DNA of 25,383 nucleotides, taken from Oscillospiraceae bacterium. GTDB lineage: Bacteria > Bacillota > Clostridia > Oscillospirales > Oscillospiraceae. Each line of letters starts with the position of its first letter. Position 1 is the first letter of the stretch. Of the stretch, positions 22,287 to 25,383 are shown one piece after another. Under the pieces are notes generated by a model. That model did not search any database and was not told where the DNA came from. It worked only from the letters and a program-made list of their open reading frames with translations. The position numbers were made by a program, and so were the translations under genes. The stretch is taken from positions 1 through 25,383 of the forward strand of contig JAHHRS010000030.1 in NCBI GenBank assembly GCA_020025675.1. The letters are read 5' to 3'.

Positions 22287-25109
22287 ATGCAAAACAGCAT
22301 TTCGATAAAGGGCGCAAGAGAAAATAATCTTAAAAATATAGATTTAGAGTTTCCACGGGATAAGCTGGTGGTGTTTACCGGCCTTTCGGGAAGCGGCAAG
22401 TCAAGCCTTGCATTTGATACCATATATGCGGAAGGACAGAGAAGGTATGTTGAGAGCCTAAGTTCATATGCAAGGATGTTTCTTGGACAGATGGATAAGC
22501 CGGATGTAGACTATATTGAGGGGCTATCTCCCGCAATATCCATTGACCAGAAGACAACTTCAAAAAATCCCCGATCTACAATAGGAACTGTAACAGAAAT
22601 ATACGACTATCTCAGACTTCTCTGGGCCAGAGTGGGTGTGCCCCATTGCCCCAAGTGCGGAAAAGAGATTAAACAGCAGAGCATAGATCAGATAGTAGAC
22701 AGAATAATGGAGCTGCCTGAAAAAACCAAAGTTCAGATTTTGGCTCCGGTTGTCAGAGGCCGCAAAGGCGAGCATGTCAAGGTTTTTGAGGATGCAAAGA
22801 AATCCGGATATGTAAGGGTCAGAGCAGACGGAATTATTTACGACCTTTCCGAGGAAATAAAGCTTGAAAAAAATAAAAAGCACAATATAGAAATCGTTGT
22901 AGACAGGCTTGTAATAAAGCCTGATATAGAGCGCAGGCTTACAGATTCGGCAGAGACAGCTCTTTCTCTTTCAGGCGGCATATTGTATGTAGACCTTGTT
23001 TCTCAGGAAAAGCAGCTGGTCTTTTCTCAGAATTACGCATGCGATGACTGCGGCATTTCTATTGAAGAACTGACACCCAGACTCTTTTCATTTAACAGTC
23101 CTCAGGGTGCATGTCCCACTTGTACGGGTCTTGGTATGCAGATGCTGGTGGACCCTAACCTAATAATCCCTAATCCTGAATTGAGCATTATGGACGGTGC
23201 TATAAGCGCTTCCGGCTGGAGTAATGTTAGAGGGGATACTATATCAAAAATGTATTTTGAGGCATTGGCTAAAAAATACCGTTTTAAGCTTACAGACCCG
23301 ATAAAAGATATTCCAAAGGAAGCAGTAGATGCCATCCTTTTCGGAACCAAGGGCGAGGCTTTAGAGCTTAGATATGAAAAAAATCAGGGCTTCGGAGTTA
23401 TAAAAAGGGAATTTGAAGGAATAGTTAATAACCTTGAGCGGCGATACAAGGAGACTCAAAGCCCGGCTATGAGGGCTGAAATTGAAGATTGCATGTCAAA
23501 GATACCGTGCCATGACTGCGATGGAAAGAGGCTTAAAAAATCTGCTTTGGCAGTTACTGTGGGCGGGCTAAATATTGCTGAGTTTACGGAGCTTTCCGTT
23601 ACTAAGGCCATAGAGTTTATGGATAATCTCCAGCTCAGCGAGAAAGACATGATAATTGCAGAGCGTATTATAAAAGAAATAAAATCCAGACTGAGTTTTT
23701 TGAAGAGCGTGGGTCTTGGATATTTGACACTGTCACGCAGCGCTGCCACTTTGTCCGGCGGCGAGAGTCAGAGAATTCGCCTTGCAACTCAGATAGGTTC
23801 CAGCCTTATGGGTGTCCTTTATATTCTTGACGAGCCAAGTATCGGCCTGCACCAGAGAGACAATGAAAGACTTCTTGCCACTCTCAAACAGCTGCGGGAT
23901 TTAGGCAATACCGTGGTGGTTGTAGAACACGATGAGGACACAATAAGAGCTGCGGATTTTGTGGTGGATATAGGACCGGGAGCAGGAGTAAAGGGCGGAG
24001 AGCTTGTATGTGCCGGAAGCGTTGAAGATATTTGTAATTGCGAAAACTCAATTACAGGACAGTATCTCAGCGGAAAAAAGAAAATACCTGTACCTGAAGA
24101 AAGACGTCAGGGTAACGGCAAGCAGCTTATTATAAAAAATGCAAGGGAAAATAATCTTAAAGGTATAGACGTGACAATACCGCTGGGAAAGCTTGTCTGC
24201 GTTACAGGCGTTTCAGGCAGCGGCAAATCTTCGCTTATAAACGAAATCCTGTATAAGACTTTGGCAGCGGAAAAAAACAAGGTAAAAGTAAGACCCGGTA
24301 AATCCGACGGGATAGAGGGGCTTGAGAATATAGATAAGGTCATTTGTCTTGACCAGAGTCCTATCGGCAGAACCCCAAGGTCAAACCCTGCCACATATAC
24401 CGGGGTTTTTAACGATATTCGTGAACTTTTTGCGTCTACTCAGGATGCAAAGCTGCGAGGCTATAATCAGGGCAGATTTTCTTTTAATGTCCGTGGCGGC
24501 CGCTGCGAGGCCTGCGCAGGAGACGGACTTGTGAAGATTGAGATGCACTTTTTGCCGGATGTATATGTTCCCTGCGATGTATGCGGAGGAAAGCGCTACA
24601 ACAGAGAGACTTTACAGGTAAAATATAAAGGCAAAAATATAGCTGATGTGCTGGAAATGACAGTGGAGGAAGCTTGTACATTTTTTGCAAATCAGCCTAA
24701 GATAATAAAAAAACTGCAAACCTTATACGACGTGGGACTTGGATATGTGCGTCTGGGACAGTCCAGTACAACTCTTTCCGGCGGGGAAGCACAAAGAGTG
24801 AAACTTGCAACCGAACTTTCAAAACGCAGTACGGGAAACACGGTCTATGTTCTGGATGAACCTACCACCGGACTTCATGTGGCTGACGTTCACAGACTTA
24901 TAGATATTTTAAACCGCTTTGTAGATGCCGGAAATACTGTGGTGGTCATAGAGCACAACCTGGATGTTATTAAAGTGGCTGACCATATTATAGACTTGGG
25001 ACCGGAAGGCGGAGACGAAGGCGGAGAGCTTGTGTTTGCAGGCACTCCTGAGGACTGCGCCAAGTGCGAGAGAAGCTACACAGGCCGGTTTTTAAAGCCT
25101 TTGCTGTAA
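22287..25109 (+). CDS. uvrA: Excinuclease ABC subunit A
   Basis: A 940-residue damage sensor of nucleotide excision repair, with two ABC ATPase halves that load UvrB on DNA. First half: Walker A GLSGSGKSS (32-40, K38), zinc site C252/C255/C276/C279 around ELTPRLFSFNSPQGACP (read in part), and signature LSGGESQRIRLATQIG. Second half: Walker A GVSGSGKSS (641-649, K647), zinc module C740/C743/C763/C766 and signature LSGGEAQRVKLATELS. All nucleotide-binding and zinc residues are intact and the length is standard. ATG 22287 uses GGAGGG at 22268-22273 inside the ybaK end, 13 bases away. recD2 follows closely. Confidence 0.98.
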   Translation: MQNSISIKGARENNLKNIDLEFPRDKLVVFTGLSGSGKSSLAFDTIYAEGQRRYVESLSSYARMFLGQMDKPDVDYIEGLSPAISIDQKTTSKNPRSTIGTVTEIYDYLRLLWARVGVPHCPKCGKEIKQQSIDQIVDRIMELPEKTKVQILAPVVRGRKGEHVKVFEDAKKSGYVRVRADGIIYDLSEEIKLEKNKKHNIEIVVDRLVIKPDIERRLTDSAETALSLSGGILYVDLVSQEKQLVFSQNYACDDCGISIEELTPRLFSFNSPQGACPTCTGLGMQMLVDPNLIIPNPELSIMDGAISASGWSNVRGDTISKMYFEALAKKYRFKLTDPIKDIPKEAVDAILFGTKGEALELRYEKNQGFGVIKREFEGIVNNLERRYKETQSPAMRAEIEDCMSKIPCHDCDGKRLKKSALAVTVGGLNIAEFTELSVTKAIEFMDNLQLSEKDMIIAERIIKEIKSRLSFLKSVGLGYLTLSRSAATLSGGESQRIRLATQIGSSLMGVLYILDEPSIGLHQRDNERLLATLKQLRDLGNTVVVVEHDEDTIRAADFVVDIGPGAGVKGGELVCAGSVEDICNCENSITGQYLSGKKKIPVPEERRQGNGKQLIIKNARENNLKGIDVTIPLGKLVCVTGVSGSGKSSLINEILYKTLAAEKNKVKVRPGKSDGIEGLENIDKVICLDQSPIGRTPRSNPATYTGVFNDIRELFASTQDAKLRGYNQGRFSFNVRGGRCEACAGDGLVKIEMHFLPDVYVPCDVCGGKRYNRETLQVKYKGKNIADVLEMTVEEACTFFANQPKIIKKLQTLYDVGLGYVRLGQSSTTLSGGEAQRVKLATELSKRSTGNTVYVLDEPTTGLHVADVHRLIDILNRFVDAGNTVVVIEHNLDVIKVADHIIDLGPEGGDEGGELVFAGTPEDCAKCERSYTGRFLKPLL

Positions 25110-25138
25110 ATAAAATGACGGGAACGGAGAAAACAGGA

Positions 25139-25383
25139 ATGGAGCAGGAAAATGAATTAGTTGAATTGACGGGTACTGTGGACTCTGTTATTTATAAGAA
25201 TGAGGAGAACGGATATACCGTTCTCCGCCTGTGCGATGAAAACGGGGAGCTTCAAACTGTTGTGGGTTATTTTCCGTATATTTGTCCGGGCGAAAATATG
25301 ATAATCAGCGGGAACTGGAAAACCCACAGTGTTCACGGCAGGCAGTTTTCGGCGGAATTTGCACAACGCCTTATGCCCACCGG
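25139..25383 (+). CDS. recD2: RecD2-type DNA helicase, N-terminal part (3' end outside window)
   Basis: An open frame to the window edge gives about 81 residues. The sequence LTGTVDSVIYKNEENGYTVLRL, then VVGYFPYICPGENMIISGNWKTHSVHGRQFSAE (read in part), is the OB-fold start of RecD2/YrrC, a 5'-3' superfamily 1B helicase acting in DNA repair outside RecBCD. The helicase motifs lie beyond the window. ATG 25139 is chosen because CGGAGA stands 8 bases upstream; an in-frame ATG at 25115 lacks a ribosome binding site. It begins 29 bases after uvrA and is likely co-transcribed with it. Confidence 0.85.
   Translation, partial: MEQENELVELTGTVDSVIYKNEENGYTVLRLCDENGELQTVVGYFPYICPGENMIISGNWKTHSVHGRQFSAEFAQRLMPT

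Overview
The window reads as chromosomal housekeeping DNA from a low-to-medium-GC Firmicute, most likely a clostridial (Oscillospiraceae/Ruminococcaceae-like) gut anaerobe. The reasons are the Bacillus/Clostridium gene set (TepA next to FtsK/SpoIIIE, Mini-RNase III, RqcH, RecD2, a lysine riboswitch), strong AGGAGG-type ribosome binding sites, many TTG and GTG starts, and sigma-A promoters that often carry an extended -10 (TGn). Placement below class level is inference. I see no phage, transposon, CRISPR or integron signature.

Layout. 1-1.6 kb: the tail of dephospho-CoA kinase (coaE) overlaps an M18 aminopeptidase gene, then a terminator. 1.7-6.0 kb: a ClpP-fold TepA-like protease gene with its own terminator, then a promoter driving uppP (undecaprenyl-diphosphate phosphatase) and ftsK/spoIIIE (DNA translocase), then a terminator. 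6.1-9.4 kb: mrnC (Mini-RNase III), rqcH (ribosome rescue) and an AI-2E-family membrane protein, closed by a perfect 23-bp hairpin that also ends the converging minus-strand pair. 9.5-10.5 kb, minus strand: a PAP2 phosphatase followed by an overlapping 131-codon gene of unknown function. 10.6-17.4 kb: uvrB, polA, rimI, tsaD and radC in one close-packed run.

17.4-18.3 kb is the only long non-coding stretch. It holds an AT-rich segment with three same-direction DnaA-box-like 9-mers, a tRNA-Thr(CGU) gene with its own promoter and terminator, and a lysine riboswitch with promoter and terminator. 18.3-20.8 kb: the riboswitch-controlled ABC transporter (lipoprotein binding protein, permease, ATPase), so lysine is the predicted substrate. 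21.1-21.7 kb: a TetR-type regulator with palindromes upstream. 21.8-25.4 kb: ybaK (Cys-tRNA(Pro) deacylase), uvrA and the start of recD2, in one likely operon cut by the window edge.

How the genes work together. Three themes recur: DNA repair and segregation (uvrB, polA, radC, uvrA, recD2, ftsK), translation quality and tRNA modification (mrnC, rqcH, rimI, tsaD, ybaK, tRNA-Thr), and envelope lipid-carrier recycling (uppP, PAP2). I did not find a convincing undescribed system. The points most worth checking are the DnaA-box-like cluster away from dnaA, the uppP product with substitutions in both signature motifs, the possibly leaderless mrnC, the unrecognised 131-codon gene, and extra structure around the lysine riboswitch promoter and the transporter's ribosome binding site.
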